From Bacteroidota bacterium (lineage in GTDB: Bacteria; Bacteroidota; Bacteroidia; B-17B0; Aurantibacillaceae), in assembly GCA_005800865.1 (NCBI GenBank), contig SYEI01000406.1:1-9768 (forward strand): a DNA stretch of 9,768 nucleotides, written 5' to 3'. The position numbers and the translations under genes were made by a program. Below the pieces are notes generated by a model. That model had not been told where the DNA came from. It worked only from the letters and a program-made list of their open reading frames with translations, and searched no databases. Shown here piece after piece: positions 1-7,818 of this stretch (positions are counted from its first letter, which is position 1; each line of letters starts with the position of its first letter).

Positions 1-225
1 GTTAAGGACTATTACTAATAAAATAATTCCTTTAGGGTGTTCACTTGAGATAATAAAATTACGACAAATTTATTGCCAGAACAAAGGATAACCAATAAAG
101 TCATATTATATTATTATAAATAAATCCTAACATTAATTTTACGTAGAAAGTACTTGTTCTTCCTTCAAAAAATAATATCATAGTAGCTTAATAATTCGAT
201 AATGATAAACGAAAATACAAGGGCG

Positions 226-232
226 TACTTTG
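226..232 (+). promoter_or_regulatory. Weak -7-like box before the small plus-strand gene
   Basis: TACTTTG lies 24 nt before the ATG at 257. It resembles the Bacteroidota -7 consensus TAnnTTTG but is one base short between TA and TTTG. I see no convincing TTG-type -33 element at the expected distance upstream, so this is only a candidate. The same heptamer occurs on the minus strand at 4791-4797 upstream of the large secreted protein. Confidence 0.25.
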
Positions 233-256
233 CATTAATTATTATAATAAAAAACA

Positions 257-484
257 ATGATGAATTACAGTATAAAAAAGAAAAACAAGTTAAACACTTA
301 TAAAACATTACGCGACAATATTCGTTTAAATAACGCCATAAAGGTTAGTACTGATTTACCAAAAAGCTTTATCAATGATAATCATTTGATATATGAGTTC
401 TCGGAAAGAAATTTACTAAACCTCCTCAATGCGCAAAAGAAAGGTAAAAAAGATACCTTGATTGTGAAATGGTGGGAAAACTAA
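257..484 (+). CDS. Small basic hypothetical protein, 75 aa
   Basis: I do not recognise this protein. It begins with two consecutive ATG codons (257 and 260), either of which could be the start, and no clear Shine-Dalgarno sequence precedes it, which is normal in this phylum. It is rich in Lys and Asn, has no signal peptide or membrane segment, and ends in Lys-Trp-Trp-Glu-Asn. The first half is very basic (Lys-Lys-Lys-Asn-Lys near residues 7-11), while residues 45-60 have a helical look with repeated leucines, so a small cytoplasmic nucleic-acid- or protein-binding product is conceivable but not shown. Support for a real gene is contextual: it is the only plus-strand gene, its stop lies 39 nt before a strong terminator, and no large reading frame overlaps it. 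It faces the large secreted protein tail to tail. Confidence 0.5.
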   Translation: MMNYSIKKKNKLNTYKTLRDNIRLNNAIKVSTDLPKSFINDNHLIYEFSERNLLNLLNAQKKGKKDTLIVKWWEN

Positions 485-523
485 ACACATTCTAAATTAC
501 CACTTCGCTTACTAAATCGCTAA

Positions 524-561
524 AAAAGAAAAGCCCTGTCAAATAACAGGGCTTTTCTTTT
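524..561. terminator. Bidirectional intrinsic terminator between convergent genes
   Basis: A perfect 16-bp inverted repeat (arms 524-539 and 546-561, core GCCCTGT/ACAGGGC) encloses a 6-nt loop CAAATA. The arms end in T-rich tracts in both reading directions, so it can terminate both the plus-strand gene ending at 484 and the minus-strand gene ending at 577. It lies 15 nt past the minus-strand stop and 39 nt past the plus-strand stop. Confidence 0.92.
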
Positions 562-576
562 AATGAAATTTTACTA

Positions 577-3500
577 TTACTGTTTTATAATTTTATACGC
601 TTTCGTATTTATTTTAATGAAATACGATCCACTATTCCAATCTTTTGTACTAATGGTGATTTTCGTTTCTGTTGTTTTAGTTTGCAGCTGTAAGCTACCT
701 AAAGCATTATAAACATAAATTTGAGTTTCTTCTCCAGAAGTATTGTTAGCATCCCAACTAAGATTAAACGATTCGTTAAATGGATTTGGATAAATATTAA
801 TAGAATTACTATTTCTTAATTCATTTAATGATGTACAAGCACTCACACTTTGTGTAACACTTGAACTATTATTACATAATCCATCTGTTACAGTAACCGA
901 ATAAACGGTTGTGATGCTTGGCGAAACAGAAATTGACATCGTTGTTGCTCCATTAGACCAGCTGTATGTTGATGCACTTGAACTTCCCATTAAAATAACG
1001 CTTTCTCCCGAACAAATTAAACTATTTGTTGTACTTGCTGTAATAGATGGTAGTTGATTAACTGTAACCAAAACAGCAGTGGTATCTGAACAACCATTGT
1101 CATTTCCTATTAACGAATAAGTTGTAGTAACACTAGGTGTATATGTTACGTTTACTGCTGTTGCTCCTGATGGCATCCAAGAATAAGTTGACGCTCCATT
1201 TGCTGTTAACGTTACGGTTTGTCCTGCACAAATTGCGGTGCTAGATGTTGTTGCTAAAACTGTTGGTGTTACATTAACAGATAAAGTAATCACACTCATG
1301 CCACTACAATTGTTTATATCAGTACCATTAATTGTATATGTTGTATTTGTTGTTGGAGATACACTATAAGTGGCCGTATTTGGTCCGCTAGTCCATGAAT
1401 ATGATGATACACCGCTTGCTGTTAATAAAGCACTGTTTCCAGAACATATAACTGAATTGCTTGCACTAATTGAAATTGTAGGACTAGGATTGGCGGTAAT
1501 AGTTACAACAGAATTTCCTATACAGCCATTAGCATCAGAACCCATTACGCTGTATGTTGTATTTGCGGTTGGAGATACTGTGTATGTTGTATTGTTTGAA
1601 TTGTCTGTCCATGTATAAGTAGACGCGCCAGTTAATGTAAGCGTTACGGTTTCGTTAGGACAAATAGCTAATTGACTAGCGTTAATTTGAACAGTTGGTG
1701 TTGGATTAACTGTTATTGAAATAGAAGCCGTATTCGCACAAGCGTTCACGTCCGTTCCTATTACAGAGTAACTAACATTAGCAGAAGGTGTTGCCGTATA
1801 AGTAGTATTGTTTGAACCATCCGTCCAGGTATACGTAGACGCTCCGCTAACAGTTAATGATAGTGTTTGTGAAGAACAGATACTATTTGACGTGGCTGTT
1901 AATGATAACGTAGGTAGTGCATTAAATGTTAGTGCGATTGAATTTGAAGGAATAGAACATCCGATATTATTTAATTTCACTGAATAATTACCCGACACCG
2001 TTGCCTGGTATGTTGCTGATGTAGCTCCAACAATTGGTGTTGTACCATCATACCACATATAACTTGCTCCCGAAATGGTGCTTGTACTTACTGTAATAGT
2101 ATTACCTACACAAGCAGATGTAGCAGAAACGGCCGCTAAAGTAGCTGATGCGGCAGGACAAGCGATTTCGTAAACAGAAACAGAACTACTTATCTCGTTA
2201 CCTAAAACTACTAATGCTTTACCATTAGGACTATCTTGCTGCTTAACATAAATAATTCCTTCTGGGCCTCTATCTCCTGTTAAACCTGTTAATCCTCTAT
2301 TGTTTACATATTGAACAAATTGTGGTGCGGCAGGATTACTCACATTAAACACCATTAATCCACCTACTCTTTCCATACTTACAAATGCATAAGGAATACC
2401 CGCAATAGTTGCAACAGCAACACCTTCAGGCTCTGGCCCTTTATCATCACTTCTGTCTTTTTTTGTAATATTTGTATTACTGCAATTAAACATAGCACCA
2501 TACGTTGGATCGTTAGCTGTAATTTGTTCTAAATCATCGCCGCTATCGTAAACTAACGTTCCAGTTGTTGCGTTCCAAATTGAAAATGATCGTCCACCAA
2601 ACGTATAGATTTCATCAAAATCACCGTCGTTATCAGTATCACCCAAACGATTCGTACATTTTAATTTTCCTAAATTAGCGTTTGATTTCATAGCTGATGC
2701 ATAAGGAAAAGCAGTTGGGTCTAATGAATACGTTGCTGCGCCAATTGTAGTCTCTTCGTTATTTGCAGCACCATAATCAGCTCTTGCATCTCCTTCGTTA
2801 GCTGTAATTAAATACTCAACACCACCAACATTAAAATGTGTCATGCCGTCTGGTAAATACATCCCTTTAATTGGCCAATTGGCAATATTTACATTCGTTC
2901 CGTTATTTGTCGCATCTAATCCGTTACCAAAAACACTATGGTCTTTAAAACCTAAAGGTTTAATATCTGTAATTGTATTCGTGCTTAAATTAACATAAGC
3001 AAAAGCATTATTTTCTTGAAGCGCTACATAAGCCGTTAAATCATCTTCTGATATGGTAATATATTCTGGTTCCATATCTTGTGCAACGGTTGAACCAGCA
3101 CCATAAATTCTTACGCCACTTGCTTTTAAAGTTGCCGCTTGCCCGTTGAAAGCTGTAAATAATGCTGTTGTAACATTAGTTTGAGTTAAAGTTGCTATAC
3201 CTCCAGAAATATCAACAATACTAACAGAGCCTTCTGGATCGATTGTATAACCTACATTTGGTTGACCTTCGTTTGCTGTTAATACTCTTGTACCTGCATG
3301 ATTAAACGTAATCATGTCAGGCAATGCCCCAACCGTAACTTGATTTTGAAATACACCGTTTGTATTAAAAAATACTACAAATCCGTCTAGTTCAGGAACC
3401 GTGTTTTCGATAGCACAAGCTACGATTCCGTTTTTAACCGCTACACTATTAATGTTTCCATAAGTAGAAATATCAATAGAGCTAATCATGCTCATGGCAG

Positions 3501-4668
3501 ATGGATTTGAGAAATCAATAATATCTAATTTTTTTCCGATTGAATTTGCAACAAATAAACGTTGTGAAACGGGGTCGTGCGCGACAATCTCTGCCGAATT
3601 TGTAGCAGCTACGCCGTTTGTAAAACTAGACACAAATGACATGGTTACTTCGTTATTACCAACAGGAGTCGCATTCTCATTATCTTTTATAAAAATAGTT
3701 TGTTGCGTAATGCCTGAAAAATTAGCATTAACAGGATTTTGAAGTCTTAAAACAAAGTACTCAGATTCCTCTCCTATGGCATCATCATTTATAGTTAAGG
3801 TTACAGGTAACGTTCCGGTTGCATTGGCGGGGAAAGTAACGGTTTGTGTAGTATAAGCCAAATCTGAACCTGCGGTTGCTGTTCCAAAAGGAATAAGAAC
3901 TACCTCAACAGATGAAGGATTTGCGTTTGATGCGCTAATAGAAATATTTGCGGTAACTGTTCCTACTGATTCTAATACAGTTTGATTATCCACTGAAAAC
4001 GCCATATTAGCAGGTGGTAGAGATGAGTTGTCGGTAATAACTACATCATCTATTTTAAAATTAGAAGCTGTGCCTGTTCTAACAAAAGTCCACTTTAAAT
4101 ATAATGTTGGTTGATTACATGCTCCTGATGGTAGGTTTAATCCTGCACCAGAAACTAATCCCCAGCTTCCCGCTGTTGCTTCTGTGTATGGTATCGTATT
4201 ATATGTAATACCATCTGAACTCCACTCAAATGTATAAGTTGCGTTTGTATTATAGCCTGCTGAAGACTTTCTCATACCAAAAGAAACAGTTACAGATGAG
4301 TGCCCAGTTGTGGTAAGTAACAATATCGCTTCAGATGTTCCAACTTGAGAAGCGCTTTGTGGTGTTCCAGATGTATTTACGAATGCTGTTGAATTACCTT
4401 CTCCCAAATAGGCTCCGCCTGAAGCTCCAGCATATCCTGAAGAAGGTGTATTTGTGCTTATGTTCATATCAATCCCTGTAAATGTCCAACCTACTGGGTT
4501 TACATTTGCCACTGTTCCAAAATTTGTGGAGTAAATAACTGTTTGTGCACTCATGTTGTTTAAAAATGCACACATTACTAGGGCAGGTAAGTAAATAACG
4601 CTAAAGGTTTTTCTTCTGCCTAATTTTGCAATAAAAATCAATGTTTCTTTGTAGTAGTAGTTTTTCAT
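577..4668 (-). CDS. T9SS-secreted multidomain protein: choice-of-anchor I, Calx-beta, Ig-like repeats
   Basis: A 1363-residue secreted or cell-surface protein. A Sec signal peptide occupies about residues 1-42 (hydrophobic core 22-38, probable cleavage after Ser-Ala-Gln). Next come a jelly-roll-like beta domain (about 43-214), a Calx-beta domain (about 221-330, with Asp-Asp-x-x-x-Glu-Glu-Ser-Glu near 295-303) and a long choice-of-anchor I domain (about 341-837). The last carries the family hallmarks ANEGDARADY (623-632) and KGPEPEGV (743-750), plus an EF-hand-like DTDNDGDFDE loop (677-686) that probably binds calcium. Six Ig-like modules follow (837-1278), then a type A T9SS sorting domain (about 1279-1363) with INIYPNPF near 1290 and GSYFIKI near 1347. 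It should cross the outer membrane through T9SS and be cleaved or anchored. The start is the ATG at 4668; a TTG at 4692 would extend it by eight residues but spoils the signal peptide. The biochemical role of choice-of-anchor I domains is unsettled, so I assign no activity. Confidence 0.93.
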   Translation of the reverse strand: MKNYYYKETLIFIAKLGRRKTFSVIYLPALVMCAFLNNMSAQTVIYSTNFGTVANVNPVGWTFTGIDMNISTNTPSSGYAGASGGAYLGEGNSTAFVNTSGTPQSASQVGTSEAILLLTTTGHSSVTVSFGMRKSSAGYNTNATYTFEWSSDGITYNTIPYTEATAGSWGLVSGAGLNLPSGACNQPTLYLKWTFVRTGTASNFKIDDVVITDNSSLPPANMAFSVDNQTVLESVGTVTANISISASNANPSSVEVVLIPFGTATAGSDLAYTTQTVTFPANATGTLPVTLTINDDAIGEESEYFVLRLQNPVNANFSGITQQTIFIKDNENATPVGNNEVTMSFVSSFTNGVAATNSAEIVAHDPVSQRLFVANSIGKKLDIIDFSNPSAMSMISSIDISTYGNINSVAVKNGIVACAIENTVPELDGFVVFFNTNGVFQNQVTVGALPDMITFNHAGTRVLTANEGQPNVGYTIDPEGSVSIVDISGGIATLTQTNVTTALFTAFNGQAATLKASGVRIYGAGSTVAQDMEPEYITISEDDLTAYVALQENNAFAYVNLSTNTITDIKPLGFKDHSVFGNGLDATNNGTNVNIANWPIKGMYLPDGMTHFNVGGVEYLITANEGDARADYGAANNEETTIGAATYSLDPTAFPYASAMKSNANLGKLKCTNRLGDTDNDGDFDEIYTFGGRSFSIWNATTGTLVYDSGDDLEQITANDPTYGAMFNCSNTNITKKDRSDDKGPEPEGVAVATIAGIPYAFVSMERVGGLMVFNVSNPAAPQFVQYVNNRGLTGLTGDRGPEGIIYVKQQDSPNGKALVVLGNEISSSVSVYEIACPAASATLAAVSATSACVGNTITVSTSTISGASYMWYDGTTPIVGATSATYQATVSGNYSVKLNNIGCSIPSNSIALTFNALPTLSLTATSNSICSSQTLSLTVSGASTYTWTDGSNNTTYTATPSANVSYSVIGTDVNACANTASISITVNPTPTVQINASQLAICPNETVTLTLTGASTYTWTDNSNNTTYTVSPTANTTYSVMGSDANGCIGNSVVTITANPSPTISISASNSVICSGNSALLTASGVSSYSWTSGPNTATYSVSPTTNTTYTINGTDINNCSGMSVITLSVNVTPTVLATTSSTAICAGQTVTLTANGASTYSWMPSGATAVNVTYTPSVTTTYSLIGNDNGCSDTTAVLVTVNQLPSITASTTNSLICSGESVILMGSSSASTYSWSNGATTMSISVSPSITTVYSVTVTDGLCNNSSSVTQSVSACTSLNELRNSNSINIYPNPFNESFNLSWDANNTSGEETQIYVYNALGSLQLQTKTTETKITISTKDWNSGSYFIKINTKAYKIIKQ
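835..2160 (-). repeat. Six tandem Ig/PKD-like modules, mostly 72-aa period
   Basis: This stretch of the secreted protein encodes residues 837-1278 as six beta-sandwich modules. Module 1 (837-916) is divergent. Modules 2-5 are each exactly 72 residues (917-988, 989-1060, 1061-1132, 1133-1204) and module 6 is 74 (1205-1278). Each of modules 2-6 has two cysteines exactly 46 residues apart: 931/977, 1003/1049, 1075/1121, 1147/1193, 1219/1265. They share a central [ST]YxW motif and a TTYxV-type strand. The cysteine pairs probably form one disulfide per module. Such repeats usually act as stalks or adhesive spacers. Confidence 0.88.
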
Positions 4669-4790
4669 TTTAATCTGAGATTTTTTTGGCAAAACTCACG
4701 TTAAATGTTTAAACACGCTTTACGTTAAAATCATCAAACCATTAAATGAATGCGGAAATATGTTAGAGATGAGTTATATGAAATACAACC

Positions 4791-4797
4791 CAAAGTA
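4791..4797 (-). promoter_or_regulatory. Weak -7-like box upstream of the secreted-protein gene
   Basis: On the minus strand the heptamer TACTTTG lies about 122 nt before the ATG at 4668, and is identical to the box before the small plus-strand gene. It is one base short of TAnnTTTG, and no clear -33 partner is visible. The 169-nt gap between the second permease and this gene shows no GC-rich terminator hairpin, so read-through from the permease is an alternative source of transcript. The octamer TTTAACGT also occurs twice in this leader (near 4698-4705 and 4722-4729), of unknown meaning. Confidence 0.2.
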
Positions 4798-4837
4798 AAG
4801 TACTCGTAATTATAAATTTACATTGACTGCTAAAAAA

Positions 4838-6232
4838 TTACAAAACAGCTCTAAACAATAAAAATAAACCACAAGATAAAGCCACGGTAATAGGTATGGT
4901 TAACACCCATGCTAAAGCAATATTTATGATAGTTCCTTTTTGTAAATTTTTTAATCCTTTTTTTGCAACCATCGAACCTGCTATACCCGATGACAACATG
5001 TGCGTGGTACTTACTGGTAAACCAAAAGCCGAAGCTAAACCAATACCACCAGCAGCAACTAACTCGGCACTAGCGCCCTGAGCATAACTCATGTGTTGCT
5101 TCCCAATTTTTTCGCCAACCGTTTTTACAATTCGTTTCCACCCTACCATGGTTCCTAATCCTAAAGAAACTGATACCATAATAATTACCCAATAAGGAGC
5201 ATATTCAATGAGTGCTTTTGCTTCTTTCATTTCGCGTTTTAAAACCACTATTTCTTTTTGACTCAAGGATAAATTTCCACTTTTAATTAATTTTTCACAG
5301 GCTGATGTGATTTTTACAATATCTGTTCTTAATCCAAAACGACTTGTTAAAGCTAATTCGCTTGGTTTAAATTTACCTTTCGTCTCTTCATTAAAATGAG
5401 TTCCATTAACAAACACATTGGTATACAATTGATGTTGACTTTCAGATAAAATACTTGTGTCTGCTTTTATAATTAATTGCTGAATGTGTTCTACGTTTGC
5501 GTTCACGCTTTGAATATTTACTTTTTCATCAATAGCAAAATAACCTGGCATCATGGCAATTAATATTATCATAATTAATCCCACTCCCTTTTGTCCATCA
5601 TTTTGTCCGTGAAAAAAACTTACCAAACCACAGGTAATCCACAATAACATACGAATCCAAATAGGTGGCATTTTTCCGGGAACGGGCTCTTTATAAATAA
5701 TTTCATTTTTTATAGTTCTTTTAAATAAAAACATCATCAAAATAGCAGCTGAAAATCCCAACAGCGGAGATATAAGAAGCGCCAAACCTGTGTCTTTTAC
5801 TTTATCCCAATTAACTAACCCATTGCCTCCCGTATCAGGTAAAAAATAAAAGGCTATTCCTATTCCTAATATAGAACCTATTAATGCATGCGAACTGGAG
5901 GCGGGTATGCCTAACCACCAAGTCCCTAAATTCCAAATAATAGCAGATAACAATAAGGCTAATATCATAGCAACACCGTGATACACATTACTGTCAAGCA
6001 AAACCTCCATGGGCAATAAATTGATGATACCCATAGCAACAGCAATGCCGCCAGTCATGACACCTGTAAAATTTAAAATACCGCTATACACAACCGCAAC
6101 GGTTGGTTTTAATGAATTAGTATATATAACAGTTGCTACAGCATTTGCCGTATCGTGAAAACCATTTACAAATTCGAAAGCGCAAGCTAATAGCAAACAA
6201 ATTATCAGAAGTACAATTAAACCAGTTGTCAT
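4838..6232 (-). CDS. pit: PiT-family inorganic phosphate permease, second copy
   Basis: A 464-residue polytopic inner-membrane symporter of the PiT (PHO4) family, which moves inorganic phosphate, often as a metal-phosphate complex, with protons or sodium. Family signatures are visible: GFHDTANAVAT (24-34), GIPASSSHALIG (108-119), FFHGQNDGQKG (206-216) and GLPVSTTHMLSSGI (404-417). The paired HDTAN and HGQND motifs reflect the internal duplication typical of PiT proteins. Hydrophobic cores at 1-230 and 346-464 flank a soluble, helix-rich insert at about 231-345. The start ATG at 6232 aligns exactly with that of its upstream paralogue. Hand alignment gives about 73% identity overall, about 83% in the membrane parts and about 43% in the insert. 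A terminator separates it from the paralogue, so it should have its own promoter, and a candidate is visible (6250-6305). No DUF47/PhoU-like partner gene is next to it. Confidence 0.95.
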   Translation of the reverse strand: MTTGLIVLLIICLLLACAFEFVNGFHDTANAVATVIYTNSLKPTVAVVYSGILNFTGVMTGGIAVAMGIINLLPMEVLLDSNVYHGVAMILALLLSAIIWNLGTWWLGIPASSSHALIGSILGIGIAFYFLPDTGGNGLVNWDKVKDTGLALLISPLLGFSAAILMMFLFKRTIKNEIIYKEPVPGKMPPIWIRMLLWITCGLVSFFHGQNDGQKGVGLIMIILIAMMPGYFAIDEKVNIQSVNANVEHIQQLIIKADTSILSESQHQLYTNVFVNGTHFNEETKGKFKPSELALTSRFGLRTDIVKITSACEKLIKSGNLSLSQKEIVVLKREMKEAKALIEYAPYWVIIMVSVSLGLGTMVGWKRIVKTVGEKIGKQHMSYAQGASAELVAAGGIGLASAFGLPVSTTHMLSSGIAGSMVAKKGLKNLQKGTIINIALAWVLTIPITVALSCGLFLLFRAVL

Positions 6233-6249
6233 TGTTAGTGTTTAGGTTT

Positions 6250-6257
6250 TAAAAGTA
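6250..6257 (-). promoter_or_regulatory. Candidate -7 box of second PiT gene
   Basis: The octamer TACTTTTA on the minus strand matches the Bacteroidota TAnnTTTG box except for the last base and lies 17 nt before the ATG. It is identical to the octamer at the same relative place before the first PiT gene. The distance to the upstream TTAACA is exactly 20 nt in both leaders, fitting the -33/-7 spacing used by the main sigma factor of this phylum. Confidence 0.45.
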
Positions 6258-6277
6258 TATCTTTTAAAATCTGATCA

Positions 6278-6305
6278 TGTTAAGCTAGTATTATAGATTT
6301 GTTTT
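6278..6305 (-). promoter_or_regulatory. Putative PHO-box-like 11-bp repeats, second PiT gene
   Basis: Read on the minus strand, AAAACA (6300-6305), ATAATA (6289-6294) and TTAACA (6278-6283) follow each other at 11-bp steps. Only the proximal unit is perfect; the other two match TTAACA at 4 of 6 positions. The proximal unit sits 20 nt before the candidate -7 box. Eleven-bp direct repeats, with TTAACA in Bacillus, are the known form of PhoB/PhoP-class operators. Assignment here is inference. Confidence 0.4.
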
Positions 6306-6333
6306 AATCCATAACATTAAATCTACATAACAA

Positions 6334-6364
6334 AAAAACCGTTAGAGCTTTTCTAACGGTTTTT
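6334..6364 (-). terminator. Intrinsic terminator after the first PiT gene
   Basis: A 13-bp perfect inverted repeat (arms 6334-6346 and 6352-6364, core CCGTTAGA/TCTAACGG) has a 5-nt loop and is followed in the minus direction by a run of seven T. It begins 19 nt after the stop of the permease ending at 6384 and precedes the next permease by about 100 nt, so it splits the two paralogues into separate transcripts. Confidence 0.88.
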
Positions 6365-6383
6365 GAAATAAAAATTTGACTGA

Positions 6384-7778
6384 TTATAATATTGCTCTGA
6401 ACAATAAAAATAAAGCTCCAGATAAAATCATGGTTACAGGTAAGGTTAATACCCAAGCTAAAAAGATGTTGGTGATGGTTTTACGTTGTAAATTCTTCAA
6501 TCCTTTTTTTGCAACCATACTTCCCATAATACCTGAACTCAACATGTGTGTTGTACTAACCGGCACACCATAAGCAGAAGCCACACCAATACCCATTGCG
6601 GCTACCATTTCTGCCGAAGCGCCTTGAGCATAACTCATGTGTTGTTTTCCAATTTTTTCGCCAATGGTTTTTACAATTCGTTTCCATCCTATCATGGTAC
6701 CTAAACCTAAAGATACTGAAATCATAATAATAACCCAAGATGGAGCGTATTCCACTAATTTTTTTGCTGCTTTAATTTCTGTCTTAAGAATTCCTACATC
6801 ATTTTTTGAAATGGCCACGTTTTCGCTTTTTAACAATTTTTCAGCGCTTTTTGTGATTTTTACAATGTCTTTTCTCAACTCAAAACGATCTGTTAAAGCT
6901 ACTGCCTCAGAAAATGCTTTTCCGTTAGTTGCCTCTGCAAAATGAGCAGAATGTTTTTTAATCGTATTAAAGTTTTTAAATTCTTCTTTTCCAAATTGTG
7001 TAGTATCAGTTGCAGAGATAATTTTATTAATTACCATCACATTGGCGTTTGTACTTTGTAAATTAATATCAGCATCTAATGAAAAACTTGCGGGTAAAAT
7101 AGCGATCAAAATCATCATTACTAAACCCACGCCTTTTTGTCCGTCGTTTTGACCATGAAAAAAACTTACTAATCCGCAAGTAGTCCATAATAACATGCGA
7201 ATCCAAATAGGAGGCATTTTTCCAGGAATTGGTTCCTTATAAATAAATTCATTTTTTACCAAGCGCTTAAAAATAAACATCATCAAAATAGCTACAGTAA
7301 AACCAGCTAAAGGCGAAATTAATAAAGCTAAACCTGTGTCTTTTGCTTTATCCCAGTTTACAGCACTTCCACCAACATTATCAGGTAAAAAATAAAATGC
7401 TATACCAATACCTATAATAGAACCTATTAATGTATGTGAACTCGACGCTGGTAATCCAAGCCACCAGGTTCCTAAATTCCAAATAATAGCAGATAATAAT
7501 AAGGCTAAAATCATCGCAATGCCATGATATACGTTATTGTCTACTAAAACTTCCATAGGCAATAAATTCACAATACCCATGGCTACAGCAATACCTCCTG
7601 TTAATACGCCTATAAAGTTTAAAATTCCACTATAAACCACCGCTACGGTTGGCTTCATGGAATTAGTATAAATTACGGTTGCTACGGCATTAGCAGTATC
7701 GTGAAAGCCGTTCACAAATTCGAAAGTACATGCTAACACTAAGCATATGACTAAAAAGATAATTAAGGTCGTTGTCAT
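6384..7778 (-). CDS. pit: PiT-family inorganic phosphate permease, first copy
   Basis: A 464-residue inner-membrane phosphate symporter, paralogous to the one downstream and of exactly equal length. It shows GFHDTANAVAT (24-34), GLPASSSHTLIG (108-119), FFHGQNDGQKG (206-216) and GVPVSTTHMLSSGI (404-417), the conserved PiT signatures around the duplicated substrate site. Membrane-embedded halves at about 1-230 and 346-464 surround a hydrophilic, lysine- and glutamate-rich helical insert (about 231-345) that is the main region of divergence from the sister protein. It starts 61 nt after the stop of the porin gene on the same strand, so co-transcription with the porin is possible. The gap also holds its own promoter-like elements: a perfect 11-bp direct repeat, then TACTTTTA. 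The gene ends in a strong terminator. Together with the porin it suggests a complete two-membrane path for phosphate. Confidence 0.95.
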   Translation of the reverse strand: MTTTLIIFLVICLVLACTFEFVNGFHDTANAVATVIYTNSMKPTVAVVYSGILNFIGVLTGGIAVAMGIVNLLPMEVLVDNNVYHGIAMILALLLSAIIWNLGTWWLGLPASSSHTLIGSIIGIGIAFYFLPDNVGGSAVNWDKAKDTGLALLISPLAGFTVAILMMFIFKRLVKNEFIYKEPIPGKMPPIWIRMLLWTTCGLVSFFHGQNDGQKGVGLVMMILIAILPASFSLDADINLQSTNANVMVINKIISATDTTQFGKEEFKNFNTIKKHSAHFAEATNGKAFSEAVALTDRFELRKDIVKITKSAEKLLKSENVAISKNDVGILKTEIKAAKKLVEYAPSWVIIMISVSLGLGTMIGWKRIVKTIGEKIGKQHMSYAQGASAEMVAAMGIGVASAYGVPVSTTHMLSSGIMGSMVAKKGLKNLQRKTITNIFLAWVLTLPVTMILSGALFLLFRAIL

Positions 7779-7793
7779 TTTTTTGTTTTTTGG

Positions 7794-7801
7794 TAAAAGT
7801 A
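7794..7801 (-). promoter_or_regulatory. Candidate -7 box of first PiT gene
   Basis: TACTTTTA on the minus strand lies 15 nt before the ATG at 7778 and 20 nt after the proximal TTAACA of the upstream repeat. It differs from TAnnTTTG only at the last base. A start point roughly 7 nt further would give a very short leader of about 10 nt. Confidence 0.45.
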
Positions 7802-7818
7802 AGGCCTTCTTTCTCTGG

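Noticed and set aside
1..256. AT-rich leader inspected for tRNA, small genes, repeats or insertion-sequence ends
   Set aside because: No cloverleaf, no terminal inverted repeats and no convincing reading frame on either strand; apart from the weak box at 226-232 nothing could be supported.
1370..1618. Plus-strand open frame inside the secreted-protein gene
   Set aside because: It is antisense to the repetitive Ig-like modules and owes its openness to their Thr/Ser/Asn codon bias; no promoter or leader supports it.
835..1920. Possible CRISPR-like or non-coding tandem array
   Set aside because: The 216-bp periodicity is protein-coding and explained by 72-residue Ig-like modules; there are no short identical repeats with unique spacers.
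3488..3742. Plus-strand open frame of 84 codons
   Set aside because: Antisense to the well-supported choice-of-anchor I domain; no family resemblance or own signals.
4896..5081. Plus-strand open frame antisense to the second permease, and a similar one at 6376-6573
   Set aside because: The two resemble each other only because the permeases on the other strand are homologous.
6556..6738. Minus-strand alternative frame within the first permease
   Set aside because: Overlaps conserved PiT sequence in another frame, with no independent support.
6637..6945. Plus-strand frame of 102 codons antisense to the first permease
   Set aside because: The PiT reading is unambiguous here, and this frame has no recognisable features.
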